Positions 21,361 through 33,224 of a DNA stretch of 64,000 nucleotides are shown piece after piece. Source of the DNA: Delphinus delphis (lineage: Eukaryota; Chordata; Mammalia; Artiodactyla; Delphinidae); assembly GCF_949987515.2 (NCBI RefSeq), contig NC_082692.2:46468418-46532417 (forward strand), read 5' to 3'. Under the pieces are notes generated by a model that was given only the letters and a program-made list of their open reading frames with translations, was not told the origin of the DNA and did no database searches. Positions within the stretch are counted from its first letter, which is position 1. Each line of letters starts with the position of its first letter. A program made the position numbers and the translations under genes.

Positions 21361-21875
21361 CTTTGCCTGGAGATATTTTCCCTACTCAAGGCATGAGATA
21401 TTTCTTATTTCAGGGAAAAGACTGAAATCCCCTCTACCAAGTTAGGCACTTTTATCTTAAGTAGTTACGTGTGTGTGTGTGTGTGTGTGTGTGTCCATTA
21501 CTGACATGCTATCATCAGGTTATTTTGTGAGGTCATCGAGCTGTTCTTACTTAGGATAAAATTATGTTAAAACCGGGCAATGTTAGATAATGCATATGAG
21601 GTTTAACAAATGAGGGAAGGAATTGACATTTCCTAAACTGAACCAGACAGGTCAAAGAGAAGCAGTGGAAAGGAAAGAGCACAGTATATTTGGGAACATG
21701 TCCAGTGCTTGCCAGGTGCCTTAATATGTGTGTGGAATGAACATGATTGAACCTTAAAGATCAGTTACCATTTTTCTTTATAAACAGGCATGCTCATGCT
21801 TCTTTCATTTCTTGCAATAAAAGGCACTGAGCCTATATATCCTTGTGGATAAAAATGGAGATATGTGCTAATTCC
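21361..21875. other. Unassigned spacer with a TG microsatellite
   Basis: Between elements A and J. It contains a (TG)n tract at 21470-21494. Otherwise no repeat or gene was recognised. Confidence 0.5.
21470..21494. repeat. (TG)n microsatellite
   Basis: Uninterrupted tg units, about 12 copies. Confidence 0.95.
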
Positions 21876-22227
21876 TAGAGAAATGCAAATCAAAACCAAA
21901 TGAGATGTCACCTCACACTGGTCAAAACGGCCATCATTAAAAAGTCTATAAATAACAAATGCTGGAGGGGGTGAGGATAAAAGGGAACATTCTTGCACTG
22001 TTGGTGGGAATGTAAACTGGTTCAGCCAGTTTACTGTGGAAAATAGTATGAAGGTTCCTCAAAAATCTAAAAATAGAGTTGCTGTATGATCCAGCAATCC
22101 CACTCCTTGGTGTATATCCAGACAATAATGCAAAAAGTTACACACACTCCTATGTTCATAACAGCACTATTTACAATAGCCAAGAAATGGAAACAACCTA
22201 AATATCCACTGAATGGATAAAGATGTG

Positions 22228-22288
<61 letters not shown>

Positions 22289-22335
22289 CATGCACACACA
22301 TAATGTATACCTATATATATATATATATATACTGT
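22228..22335. repeat. (TA)n-rich microsatellite block inside element J
   Basis: Two long ta runs (about 22233-22282 and 22312-22331) are separated by an imperfect cataca/atgcacacac stretch. The block lies in the codons just before the ORF2 stop, where L1 ORF2 normally reads agatgtggtatatatacaat, so it grew from a pre-existing tatata seed. Confidence 0.9.
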
Positions 22336-22714
22336 ATATCTTTATATATATAATGAATATATTTAGATATACAATAGAATATTACTCAGCCATGAAAAAG
22401 AATGAAATAATGCCATTTGTAGCAACATAGATGGACCTAGAGATTATCATACTAAGCAAAGCCAATGGAAGACAAATATCATATGATATTGCTTATATGT
22501 GGAATCTAAAATAAGACACAATTGAACTTATCTAAAAATAAGAAAGAGATTCACAGACGTAGAAAACAGACAAGTAGTTGCCAAGGAAGAGGAGGAGTGG
22601 TGAGGGAGGGAAGGATTGGGAGCTGGGGATAAGCAGATGCAAGCTATTATATAAGGATGGATAAAAAACAAGGTCCTGCTAGATAAACCATAATGGAAGA
22701 GAATATGAAAATGA

Positions 22715-22765
22715 ATATCTATCTATCTATCTATCTATATCTATATATATACATATATATATGAA
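22715..22765. repeat. (TATC)n/(TA)n microsatellite in element J 3' UTR
   Basis: A run of atct units followed by atatatatac units, immediately before the conserved gaatcactttgctgt part of the L1 3' UTR. Confidence 0.9.
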
Positions 22766-23459
22766 TCACTTTGCTGTAGAGCAGAAATGAACACATTGTA
22801 AATCAACTATACCTCAATAAAATATTTTAAAATGGAAATATGAATACCTATTTTATTGGGTTTTGATAAAAATAATTGAAATAAGACACATCTCAGACAC
22901 ATGGGATGTGCTATTATGCACCTGGGAATCCTGTAGTGCTGTGCGTGGCAGGGTATGTCATCTCAGGCTCAACAAACATTTCCCCCTTCACTCAATTTCC
23001 TTCTTGCCTCGCCCAAATGCAACATTGAAACAGCACACTGAGTTTTTCTTCTTTTTATGATAAAAAATATATATTCAGCTAGATATCTTTTTGCTATAGT
23101 TTTTAACATCTTTATTGGAGTATAATTGCTTTACAATGGTGTGTTAGTTTCTGCTGTATAACAAAGTGAATCAGCTATACATATACATATATCCCTATAT
23201 CCCCTCTCTCTTGCAGCTCCCTCCCACCCTCCCTAACCCACCCCTCTAGGTGGACACAAAGCACCAAGCTGATCTCACTATGCTATGTGGCTGCTTCTCA
23301 CTAGCTATTTAACATTTGGTAGTGTATATATGTCCGTGCCACTCTTTCACTTCGTCCCAGCTTACCCTTCCCCCTCCCCAGGTCCTCAAGTCCATTCTCT
23401 ATGTCAGCATCTTATTCCTGTCCTGCCCCTAAGTTCTTCAGAACCATTTTTAAATTCTT

Positions 23460-26400
23460 CTATATTCCATATATATGTGTTACCATATGGTATATGTTTT
23501 ACTCTTTCTGACTTACTTCACTCTGTGTGACAGTCTCTAGGTCCATCCACCTCACTACAAATAACTCAATTTCATTTCTTTTTAAGGCGAGGTGATATTC
23601 TATTGTGTATATGTGCCACATCTTCTTTATCCATTCATCTGTTAATGGAAACTTAGGTTGCTTCCATGTCCTGGCTATTGTAAATAGAGCTGCAATGAAC
23701 ATTGTGGTGAATGACTCTTTTTGAATTATGGCTTTCTCAGGGTATATGCCCAGTAGTGGGATTGCTAGGTCGTGTAGTAGTTCTATTTTAGTTTTTTAAG
23801 GACCCTCCATACTGTTCTCCACAATAGCTGTATCAATTTATGTTCCTATCAACTGTGCAAGAGGGTTCCCCTTTCTCCACACCCTCTACAGCATTTATTT
23901 TTTGTAGATTTTTTGATGATGGCCTTCTAACTGGTATGAGGGGATAAGTCATTCTAGTTTTGATTTGCATTTCTCTAATGATTAGTGATGTTGAGGATCC
24001 TTTCTTGTGTTTTTTGGAAATCTGTATATTTTCTTTGGAGAAATGTCTATTTAGGTCTTCTACCCATTTTTGGATTGGGTTGTTTATTATTTTGATATTC
24101 AGCTGTGTGAGCTGTTTGTACATTTTGGAGATTAATCCTTTGTCGGTTGCTTCATTTTCAAATATTTTCTCCAATTCTGAGGGTTGTCTTTTGTCTTGTT
24201 TATGGTTTCCCTTGCTGTGCAGAAGATTTTAAGTTTCATTAGGTCCCATTTGTTTATTTTTGTTTTTATTTCCATTTCTCTATGAGGTGGGTCAAAAAAG
24301 ACCTTGCTGTGATTTATATCAAAGACTGTTCTTCCTATAGTTTCCTCTAAGAATTTTATACTGCCTGGCCTTATTTAGGTCTTTAATCCATTTCGAATTT
24401 CTTTTTGTGTATGGTGTTAGGAAGTGTTCTAATTTCATTCTTTTACATATAGCTGTCCAGTTTTCCCAGCACCACTTATTGAAGAGGCTGTTTATTATCT
24501 ATTGTATATTCTTCCCTCCTTTATCAAAGATAAGGTGGCCATATGAGTGTGGGTTTATCTCTGGGCTTTCTATCCTGTTCCATTGATCTATATTTCTGTT
24601 TCTGTGTGAGTACCATACTATCTAGATTACTGTAGCTTTGTAGTATAGTCTGAAGGCAGGGAGCCTGATTCCTCCAGCTCTGTTTTTCTTTCTAATGATT
24701 GCTTTGGCTATTCGAGTTCTTTTGTGTTTCCATACAAATTGTGAAATTTTTTGTTCTACTTCTGTGAAAAATGACATTGGTAGTTTGACAGGGATTGCAT
24801 TGAATCTGCAGATTGCTGTGGGTAGTATAGTCATTTTCACAATGTTGAGTCTTCCAATATAGGAACATGGTATATCTCTCGATCTGTTTGTATAGTCTTT
24901 AATTTCTTTCATCAGTATCTTACAGTTCTCTGCATATAGGTCTTTTGTCTCCTTATGTAGGTTTAATCCTAGGTCTTTTATTCTTTTTGTTGCAGTGGTA
25001 AATGGGAGTGTTTCCTTAATTTCTCTTTCAGATTTTTCATCATTAGTGTATAGGAATGCAAGAGATTTCTGTGCATTAATTTTGTATCCTACTACATTAC
25101 CAAATTCATTGATTAGCTCTAGTAGTTTTCTGGTGGCATTTTTAGGATTCTCTATGTATAGTATCATGTCATCTGCAAACAGTGACAGTTTTACTTCTTC
25201 TTTTCCAATTTGCATTCCTTTTATTTCTTTTTCTTCTCTGATTGCTGTGGCTAGGACTTCCAAAACTATGTTGAATAATAGTGGTGAGAGTGAACATCCT
25301 TGTTTCGTTCCTGATCTTAGAGGAAATGCTTTCAATTTTTCACCATTGAGAATGATGTTTGCTGTGGGTGTGTCATATATGGCCTTTATTATGTTGAGGT
25401 AAGTTCCCTCTATGCCTACTTCCTTGAGGATTTTAATCATAAATCAGTGTTGAATTTTGCCAAAAGCTCTTTCTGCATCTATTGAGATGATCATATGTTT
25501 TTTATCCTTCAGTGTCTTAATATGGTTTATCAAATTGATTGGCTTATGTAAGTTGGGGAATCCTTGCATTCCTGGGATAAACCCTACTTGAGCATAGTAT
25601 TTGTTGAGGATTTTTGCATGTATGTTTATCAGTGATTTCGGCCTGTAGTTTTCTTTTTTGTGATGTCCTTGTCGGGTTTCGCTATCATGGTGACTGTGGC
25701 CTCATAGAATGTGTTTGGGAATGTTCTTCCCTCTGTTATATTTTGGAAGAGTTTGAGAAGGATAGGTTTTAACTCTTCTCTAATTGTTTGGTAGAATTCG
25801 CCTGTGAAGCCATCTGCTCCTGGACTTTTGTTTGTTGGAAAATTTTTAGTCACAGTTTCAATTTCAGGGCTGTGATTGGTCTGTTTATATTTCCTATTTC
25901 TTCCTGGTTCAGTCTCGGAAGTTGGTGCTTTTCTAAGATTTTTTCCATTTCTTCCAGGTTGTCCATTTCATTGGCATATAGTTGCTTGTAGTAGTGCCTC
26001 ATGATCCTTTGTATTTCTGCAGTGTCAGTTGTTACTTCTTCTTTTGCATTTCTTTTTTTTTTTTTTGCGGTACGTAGGCGTCTCACTGTTGTGGCCTCTC
26101 CCATTGTGGAGCACAGACTCCAGACGTGCAGGCTCAGTGGCCATGGCTCACGAGCCCAGCCGCTCCGTGACATGTGGGATCTTCCCAGACTGGGGCGTGA
26201 ACCCATGTCCCCTGCATCGGCAGCAGGACTGTCAACCACTGCGCCACCAGGTAAACCCTGCATTTCTAATTCTGTTGATTTGAGTCTTCTCCCTTTTTTT
26301 CTTGATGAGTCTGGCTAATGGTCTATCAGTTTTGTTTACCTTCTCAAAGAACCAGCTTTTAGTTTTATTGATCTTTGCTATCATTTCCTTCATTTCTTCT

Positions 26401-27426
26401 TCATTTATTTCTGATCTGATGTTTATGCTTTCTTTCCTTCTTCTAACTTTGTGTTTTATTTGTTCTTCTTCCTCTAATTGCTTTAGGTGTAAGGTTAGGT
26501 TGTTTTTTTGAGATTTTTCTTCTTTCTTGAGGTAGGATCGTATTGCTATAAACTTTCCTCTTAGAACTGCTTTTGCTGCATCCCATAGGTTTTGAGTCAT
26601 CATATTTTCACTGTCATTTGTTTGTAGGTATTTTTCATTTCTTCTTTGATTTCTTCAGTGATCTCTTGGTTATTTAGTAGAGTATCGTTTAGCCTCCATG
26701 TGTTTCTATTTTTTACAGGGTTTTTCCTGTAATTTATATCTAGTCTCATAGCCTTGAGGTCAGAATAATACTTGCTACGATTTCAATTTTCTTAAATTTA
26801 CCAAGGCTTAGTTTGTGACCCAAGATATGATCTATCTGGGAGAATGTTCCATGAGCACTTGAGAATAAAGTGTATTCTGTTGTTTTTGGTGGAACGTCCC
26901 ATAAATATCAATTAAGTCCATTTTATTTAATGTGTCGTTTAAAGCTTGTGTTTCCTTATTTTCATTTAGGATGATCTGTCCATTTGTGATAGTGGGGAGT
27001 TAAAGTCCCCTAGTATCATTGTGTTACTGTCAATTTCCCCTTTTATGGCTGTTAGCATTTGCCTTATGTATTTAGGCATTCCTCTGTTGCATGCATAAAT
27101 ATTTACAATTGTTATATCTTCTTCTTGGATTGATCCTTTGATCATTATGTGGTGTCCTTTGTCTCTTGTCTTTATTTTAAAGTCTATTTTGTCTGATATG
27201 AGAATTACTACTCAAGCTTTTTTTGATTTCCATTTGCATAAAATATCTTTTTCCATCCCCTCACTTTCAGTCTGTATATTTCCCTAGGTCTGAAGTGAGT
27301 CCCTTGTAGACAGCATATATATGGGTCTTGTTTTTGTATCCATCCAGCCACTCTATGCCTTTTGGTTGAAGCATTTAATCCATTTATATTCAAGGTAGTT
27401 ATAGATATTTGTGTTCCTCTTACCAT
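23460..27426 (-). pseudogene. L1 ORF2 pseudogene (element D)
   Basis: The start is the ATG at 27426 (MVRGTQISITTLNINGLN). The stop at 23460 follows HIYGI. The endonuclease catalytic block reads CCLQGTHF instead of CCLQETHF, so the metal-binding glutamate is a glycine. The RT block is in 24622-25440: [20 protein letters not shown] and [15 protein letters not shown], 272 open residues reaching past the RT. A CHR-2 SINE (26054-26258) interrupts it between endonuclease and RT. Further stops and frameshifts occur. Confidence 0.9.
26045..26267 (-). mobile_element. CHR-2-type SINE in element D ORF2
   Basis: The SINE body is 26054-26258, flanked by the 9-bp direct repeat tgcatttct (26045-26053 and 26259-26267). 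It lies on the minus strand with its A-tail as a T-run at 26054-26066. The sentence gagcccagccgctccgtgac and ggcgtgaacccatgtcccct is the tRNA-related CHR-2 type found in cetaceans and relatives. It is younger than D, being inside it. Confidence 0.92.
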
Positions 27427-27448
27427 TTTCTTAATTGTTTTGGGTTTG

Positions 27449-28371
27449 TTATTGTAAGTCTTTTCCTTCTCTTTTGTTTCCTGCCTAGAGAAGTCCCTTT
27501 AGGATTTGTTGTAAAGCTGGTTTGGTGGGGCTGAATTTTCTTAGCTTTTCCTTGTCTGTAAGGTTTTAATTTCTCTCTCGAATCTGAATGAGTTCCTTGC
27601 TGGGGAGAGTAATCTTGGTTGTAGGTTTTTCCCTTTCATCACTTTAAATATGTCCTGCCACTCCCTTCTGTCTTGCAGAGTTTCTGTTGAAATATCAGCT
27701 GTTAGCCTTATGGGGATTCCCTTATATGTTATTTGTTGCTTTTCTCTTGCTGCTTTTAATAGTTTTTTCTTTGTATTTAATTTTTGATAGTTTGATTAAT
27801 ATGTCTTGGCATGTTTCTCCTTTGATTTATCCTTATAGGTCTCTCTGCACTTCCTGGATTTGATTGGCTATTTCCTTATCCAGCTTAGGGAAGTTTTCAA
27901 CTATAATGTCTTCAAATATTTTCTCAGTCCTTTCTTTTTCTCTTCTTCCCTGGGACCACTTTAATTCAAATGTTGGTGCATTTAATTTTGTCCCAGAGGT
28001 CTCTGAGACTGTCCACAATACTTTTCATTCTTTTTTCTTTATACTGCTCTGTGGCAGTCATTTCCACTACTTTATTTTCCAGGTCACTTATCCATTTTCT
28101 GCCACAGTTATTCTGCTATTGATTCCATCTAGAGAATTTTTAATTTCTTTTATTGTGTTGTTCATGATTGTTTGTTTGCTCTTTAGTTCTTCTTGCTCCT
28201 TGTTAAATGTTTCTTGTATTTTCTCCATTCTATTTCTGAGATTTTGGGTCATCTTTACTATCATTACTCTGAATTCTTTTCAGGTAGACTGCTTATTTCT
28301 TCTTCATTTGTTTGGTCTTGTGGGTTTTTACCTTGCTTCTTCATCTGCTACATATTTCTCTGTCTTTTCAT
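27449..28371 (-). pseudogene. L1 ORF1 pseudogene (element D)
   Basis: The ATG at 28371 opens MKRQRNM and then an immediate stop. The downstream coiled coil, RRM (NVGALNF antisense region near 27965) and C-terminal domain can be followed in pieces, including FEDIIVENFPKLDKEIANQI (27833-28018). The probable natural stop is at 27449, 23 bp before the ORF2 start. Not intact. Confidence 0.82.
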
Positions 28372-30366
28372 TTTTTTAACTTACTGTGTTTGGGGCCTCC
28401 TTTTTGCCAGCTGCAGTTTTGTAGTTCCTGTTGCTTTTGGTGCCTGCCCCTAGTGGGTGAGGTTAGTTCAGTGGCTTGTGCAGGCTTCCTTTTGGAGGGG
28501 ACTGGTACCTCTGTTCTGTTAGGTGGGCCTTGATTCCCTCTTTCTGGTAGGCAGGACTGAGTCCAGTGGTGAGTTTTGGGGTGTCTGTGACCTTATTATG
28601 ATTTTATGCAGCCTCTCTACTATTGGGTGGGGTTGTGTTCCTCTCTTGCTAGTTGTTTGGCATGTGACTTCCAGCACTGTAGCTTGCTGGCCATTGGGTG
28701 GAACTGGGTCTTAGTGTTGAGATGGAGATGTCTGGGAGAACTCTCGCCAACTGATATTATGTGGGGCCAGGAGGTCTCTGGTGGTCCAATGTCCTGAACT
28801 CGGCTCTCCCACCTCAGAACTCAGGCCTGACACCCCGCTAGAGTAACCAAGACGCTGTCAACCACACAGCTCAGAAGAAAAGAGAGGTAAAGAAAGAAAA
28901 AATAATTATAAATAAAAATTAATTTTAAAAACATTGAACTATATTATTAAAATAAGAAAATAAAAAACTATTAATAATTAAAACAAATAAAAGAAGAGAA
29001 CCATCAAATCAATAAACAAATCCACCAATGTAACAAGCACTAGAAACTACACGAAAATAAACATACAAATCAGAAAGAAATCAGTCACAGACAGCAAAAC
29101 CCAAGTCTACAGTTGCTCCCAAAGACCACCACCTCAATTTTTGGATGATTTGTTGTCTATTCAAGTATTCCACAGATGCAGGGTACATCAAGTTGATTGT
29201 GGGGATTTAATTCCCTGTTCCTGAAGCTGCACAGAGAAATTTCCCTTTCTCTTCTTTGTTCTCACAGCTCCTGGGGTTCATATTTCGTTTTGACCCCACC
29301 CTTGCATGTAGGTTGCCCTAGGCATCTGTTCCCCACGCAGACAGAAGGTGGTTAAAGCAGTGTCTGATTAGGGGCCTCTGGCTTACTCAGGTCGCAGGGT
29401 GGGAGGGGTACAGTAGTTATAATTGGAATGTGGGACAAGCCTGTGGTGGCAGAGGTTGGCCTGACGTTTCAACACCTGAGAAACACATGTGTTCTCCTGG
29501 CAAATTTGTCTGTGGGTCATGGGACCCTGGCAGTGGTGGGCTGCACAGGCTCCTGGGGACAAGGAAGTGTGTACATAGTGATCTGTTCTTGCACACAGGA
29601 TTCTTGGTGGCTGCAGCAGCAGCTTTAGGGTTTCTTGCCCCTCTCTGTGTCTGAGCTGATAACTGTGGCTTGTACCCATCTCTGGAGCTTGTTTAGGTGG
29701 TGCTCTGCCTTCTGTGGGCAGACAGGGAAGGAATCTCCTCTCCTCGTGCACCCTGAAACAATGGTCTCTTGCCTCTAAGGCAGGTCCAGGGTTTTTCCTG
29801 GACTCCCTCCTGGCTAGCTGTGGTGCACTAGCCCCCTTCATGCTGTCTTCATGCAGCCAACCCCAGTCCTCTCCCTGGGTCCTGACCTCCGAAGCCTGAG
29901 CCTCAGCTCCCAGCCCCCACCCACCCTGGTGGGTGAGCAGAAAAGCATCTCAGGCTGGTGAGTGCTGGTCGGCACCAATCCTCTGTGTGGGAATCTCTCC
30001 ACTTTGCCCTCTGCACTCCTGTGTGAGCTCTCCTCCATGGCTCTGAAGCTTCCTCCCTCCCCCACTCACACCCTGTCTCTGCCAGTGAAGGGGCTTCCTA
30101 GTGTGTGGAAACTTTTCCTCCTTCACAGCTCCCTCCCAGAGGTACAGGTCCTGTCCCTATTCTTTTGTTTCTGTTTTTTCACTTTTCTTTTGCCCTACTC
30201 AGGTATGTAGGGATTTTCTTGCCTTTTGGGAAGTCTGAGGTCTTCTGCCAACATACAGTAGGTGTTCTGTAGGAGTTGTTCCACATGTAGATGTAATTTT
30301 GATGTATCTGTGGGGAGGAAGGTGATCTCCACATCTTACTCCTCTGCCTACTTGAAGGCCCCACCC
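28372..30366 (-). promoter_or_regulatory. L1 5' UTR of element D
   Basis: It aligns by eye to the 5' UTR of element C over its length: the ggttagttcagtggcttgtg block near ORF1, an AT-rich centre at 28880-29060, and a GC-richer outer part. Many CpGs of C are TG or CA here, fitting methylation-driven decay of an older copy. The YY1-like core at the extreme 5' end is disrupted. Confidence 0.65.
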
Positions 30367-30792
30367 TTGTACTATTTTTAATTTTCTCTTACTTTACAGT
30401 TTACATTTACATCTGATGCTATATTAAAGCAGAAGCTTCTTTCTATAAAAAGCAACTTCTTAGTTTTATTCTTTATTATCACTTATATAATTTAGAAAGC
30501 TTCAGTGATTTTCTTCTGCATATTTTATGTTTCCATATATGTTTATATGGAAACATAAAATATAAGTAGCTTGGAAATTCGAGGTCATTAACTGCATTTT
30601 ATAGAGTAATGAATTCTCATTAAATAATGGGCAGTCCTCATACTCCATGACATATTTTCAAATGTGACCATCTGTTCTTATAAACTATTACTTCAGCATA
30701 CAATATACGGTGTTAAGGTACATTTTTTAAAAGTCTATGGAAATTGAGTATATTGGCTCCTTTTAAATAAATCCAATATGCTTTCTAAGTAT
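30367..30792. other. Unassigned spacer with a perfect hairpin
   Basis: No repeat family or gene recognised. It contains the 44-nt inverted repeat described separately at 30520-30563. Confidence 0.5.
30520..30563. repeat. Perfect 20-bp inverted repeat with 4-nt loop
   Basis: Arm one is atattttatgtttccatata (30520-30539). The loop is tgtt (30540-30543). Arm two (30544-30563) is its exact reverse complement. There is no mismatch, and pairing stops at the next base on either side. It is AT-rich. No transposon TIR family was recognised. Confidence 0.9.
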
Positions 30793-31041
30793 AAAGGTAA
30801 TCTTTTTATGTTGTTTTTTTTTGTTTGTTTGCTTTTGCGGTACACGGGCCTTTCACCATTGTGGCCTCTCCTGTTGCGGAGCAACAGGCTCTGGATGTGC
30901 AGGCTCAGCAGCCATGGCTTACGGGCCCAGCTGCTTCACAGCACGTGGGATCCTCCCAGACTGGGGCACGAACCCGTGTCCCCTGCATTGGCAGGCAGAC
31001 TCCCAACCACTGTGCCACCAGGGAAGCCCAAAAGTAATCTT
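30793..31041 (-). mobile_element. CHR-2-type SINE
   Basis: The body is 30805-31029 on the minus strand, with its A-tail as a T-rich run at the left and the head ending gggaagccc at the right. Direct repeats aaaggtaatctt (30793-30804) and aaaagtaatctt (31030-31041) match at 11 of 12. It contains the B-box region as ggcacgaacccgtgtcc in reverse. Confidence 0.92.
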
Positions 31042-31196
31042 GTACATAACCTAAACTACAGCCATGCTATGTATTAAAATTTTTTCAAGTTCCTTAAGCA
31101 TTTGTCTGGATTCTTTTGTCATTATACACAATATTATTTTTTAAATTATATAACTATTTTACTTGTTTATATAAAACTGCTCACTAATAACTTCTA

Positions 31197-31625
31197 TTTT
31201 TTAAAATTTTATTGGAGTATAGTTGATTTAAAATGTTGTGTTAGTTTCAGGTGTACAGCAAAGTGATTCAGTTACACAGATAGGTATATTCATTCTTCTT
31301 CAGATTCTTTTCCCATGTAGGTTATACAGCACATTGAGTAGAGTTCCCTATGCTATACAGTAGGTCCTTATTGGTTATCTATTTTATATATAGCAGTGGG
31401 TGTATGTTAATCCCAAGCTCCTAATTTATCCTGCACTCCATGTTTCCCCTTTGGCAACCATAAGTTTGTTTTCAAAATCTGTGAGTCTTTCTGTTTTGTA
31501 AAAGAGTTCATTTATATCATTTTTAAAAATTAGATTTCACAGATGAGTGATATCAAATGACATTATTTAATTTTTTTATAGCTGAGTAGTATTTCATTGT
31601 AAATATATACCAATTCATCTTCTTT
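31197..31625 (-). mobile_element. L1 3' UTR fragment (older L1 type)
   Basis: The tail sentence is ttttattggagtatagttga. The 3' UTR continues with gtttcaggtgtacagcaaag and the ccctatgctatacagtaggt block, and ends in the last ORF2 codons (tagctgagtagtatttcatt). It is severely 5' truncated. Confidence 0.85.
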
Positions 31626-31668
31626 TTAAAAATTTTTATTGGAGTATAGTTGATTTACAATGTTGTTT
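31626..31668 (-). mobile_element. Second short L1 3' tail abutting the first
   Basis: ttttattggagtatagttga appears again at about 31635-31654, followed by tttacaatgttgttt. Only about 45 bp of an L1 3' end remain. Confidence 0.75.
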
Positions 31669-31754
31669 TAATTCAAACTTTAAGAGGAATAGACTCAAAA
31701 GCAAGTTTTGTAAGTATAAAATTATGCTTGCTTTGTTTAATACCAAGTTCCATC

Positions 31755-31818
31755 ATTTGAATCATGCTTGGCTGATAATAGGAACTCAGTTAATATTTGT
31801 TGAATAAATGAAACACTG
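31755..31818 (+). repeat. L2 3'-end fragment
   Basis: The stretch gaactcagttaatatttgtt followed by gaataaatgaa matches the L2 LINE tail sentence (tcaataaatgtttgttgaat). Short and diverged. Confidence 0.6.
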
Positions 31819-32059
31819 AAAGATATATGTTGAATACTATAGGTTACATTAAAAAATTATTACATATTTTGAAAATTCTTCAGACGCTGCAAAGAAAGCC
31901 AACTATCTATTTATTCTAGTGGAAAAGAGTTGAATAACATGTTTCAAGCTTACTTATTTGTCTTACACCACTTCTGAAATAATAAAAAGCCAAATTATGG
32001 GGATCTCAGTAAATTAGTGGAATTATGAAATACTAGTATTTTCTATGTTCCAGAAAGTG

Positions 32060-32208
32060 GGATTTTAAATATTATTTAATCTTAGAGCAACCTTATTTAT
32101 AATTTCATTTTCCAAATGAGGAACAAAATTGAGGTTACAGTTAAAAGTGACAAAAATTGAGATTCTCACTTATTCCAAATTCCATATTCTTAGCCACTAG
32201 CTATGTCA
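32060..32208 (+). repeat. MIR fragment
   Basis: It contains atttcattttccaaatgagg (MIR core), a diverged gaggttacagttaaaag, and a 3' part resembling ttcttagccactagctatgt. Ancient tRNA-derived SINE, + orientation. Confidence 0.65.
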
Positions 32209-32389
32209 TTGGTTCTTTTTCCTTCACTTCCTTTTGAACAATCTCACATTCATGGCTTCTATGATAGTAGAATATGATAGCCTTCACTATTTCAGAAAAA
32301 ATGTATTCAGGTCTTTTTACCCCTATAAAAATTCAAAGATATCAATCACCCAAATTTTGTAATAAATATTGAAAATAAGTAGAGAAAAC

Positions 32390-32640
32390 CCCACACTACT
32401 CTTCTTAATCTTCTTCAAAATTTTCTTGACTATTATTGTCTGTTTATACCACCATGCAAATTTCAGAATTTACCTACAGTTATATGCAAAACTTTTAGAA
32501 TTTTGATTAAAATCATATTTTATTTATAGATTAATTTAAGGAGGACAGACATCTTTATGATATTGAATATTTATATTCAGGAACATTGTATATTATTTCA
32601 TTTAGAATTTTCTATACTACATTCATACTTACTCCTTGCT
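32390..32640 (-). mobile_element. Ancient L1 ORF2 fragment
   Basis: The antisense ORF2 sentence can be read in diverged form: attgatttataga-like tttatttatagattaattta, then acatctttatgatattgaat and caggaacattgtatattatt. Heavily decayed. Confidence 0.6.
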
Positions 32641-32714
32641 ATAGATAATAGCTTATAGATATGGGAAGAGTATTTTAAATTTTTACTACATTTTCTAATT
32701 AGTTGTTTCCATTC

Positions 32715-32994
32715 TGATTTTTCATCAGAAAAAATGCAAGTGAGGTGACAGGAATGATACTTTCAAAGTGCCAAAAGTAAAAAACAGTCAGTCTAGAACT
32801 ATATGCCCTATATATACTGTATAGAAATTCAAATTTAATCTTTTAAATGTGAGATCCAGATTATCAGACAAAGTAAAACTAATCGATATATCCACTAGCA
32901 GATCCTCATTAAATAAAATTTTGGAATATTAAAAAATGATTCCAGATGGAAATTAATTTCAAGAATGGTTAAAATATTAAAATATGTTTTAAAA
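32715..32994 (+). mobile_element. Ancient L1, ORF1 3' end (part 1)
   Basis: Diverged ORF1 C-terminal sentence: aaagtgccaaaagtaaaaaa, agtctagaactatatgccct, cagacaaagtaaaac. It is interrupted by a CHR-2 SINE at 33007 and continues at 33225. Confidence 0.55.
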
Positions 32995-33224
32995 AGAGGG
33001 CAAATAGGGCTTCCCTGTTGGCGCAGTGGTTGAGAGTCCGCCTGCCGATGCAGAGTATATGGGTTCGTGCCCCAGTCCAGGAAAATCCCACATGCCATGG
33101 AGCAGCTTGGCACGTGAGCCATGGCCACTGAGCCTGCATGTCCGGAGCCTGTGCTCTGCAATGGGAGAGACCACAACAATAAGAGGCCTGCATACCACAA
33201 AAAAAAAAAAAAAGAGAGCAAATA
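32995..33224 (+). mobile_element. CHR-2-type SINE
   Basis: The body is 33007-33212, + strand, starting gggcttccctgttggcgcag and ending in a 14-bp A-run. Direct repeats are agagggcaaata (32995-33006) and agagagcaaata (33213-33224), 11 of 12 identical. The tRNA-like A box (gcgcagtggttgagagtc) and B box (gggttcgtgcccc) are both readable. Confidence 0.95.

Larger units (their letters stand above)
21876..22835 (+). mobile_element. Element J: 5'-truncated L1, 3' end of ORF2 and 3' UTR
   Basis: It begins inside ORF2 (ctagagaaatgcaaatcaaa), runs to a likely ORF2 stop at 22512, and ends with the L1 3' UTR tail sentence gtaaatcaactatacctcaa followed by taaaatatttt. Strong 5' truncation is normal for L1. 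A TA-rich microsatellite has expanded within it (22228-22335). Confidence 0.88.
23101..30366 (-). mobile_element. Element D: full-length-sized L1 with a SINE in ORF2
   Basis: The 3' end is at 23101 (ttttaacatctttattggag) and the 5' end near 30366 (reverse complement begins gggtggggccttcaag). Without its SINE it is about 7.06 kb, full-length size. Order on the minus strand: 5' UTR (30366-28372), ORF1 (28371-27449), ORF2 (27426-23460), 3' UTR. A weak TSD (ttgctatagttttt at 23091-23104 with ttgtactattttt from 30367) is possible. Both ORFs are broken. Confidence 0.9.

Noticed and set aside
22067..22430. Ile/Tyr repeat proteins
   Set aside because: Translation of a TA microsatellite inside L1.
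30820..31054. Overlapping frames of 70-99 residues
   Set aside because: They are translations of a CHR-2 SINE; the same peptides recur at 26001-26318, 32895-33262 and 46804-47167.
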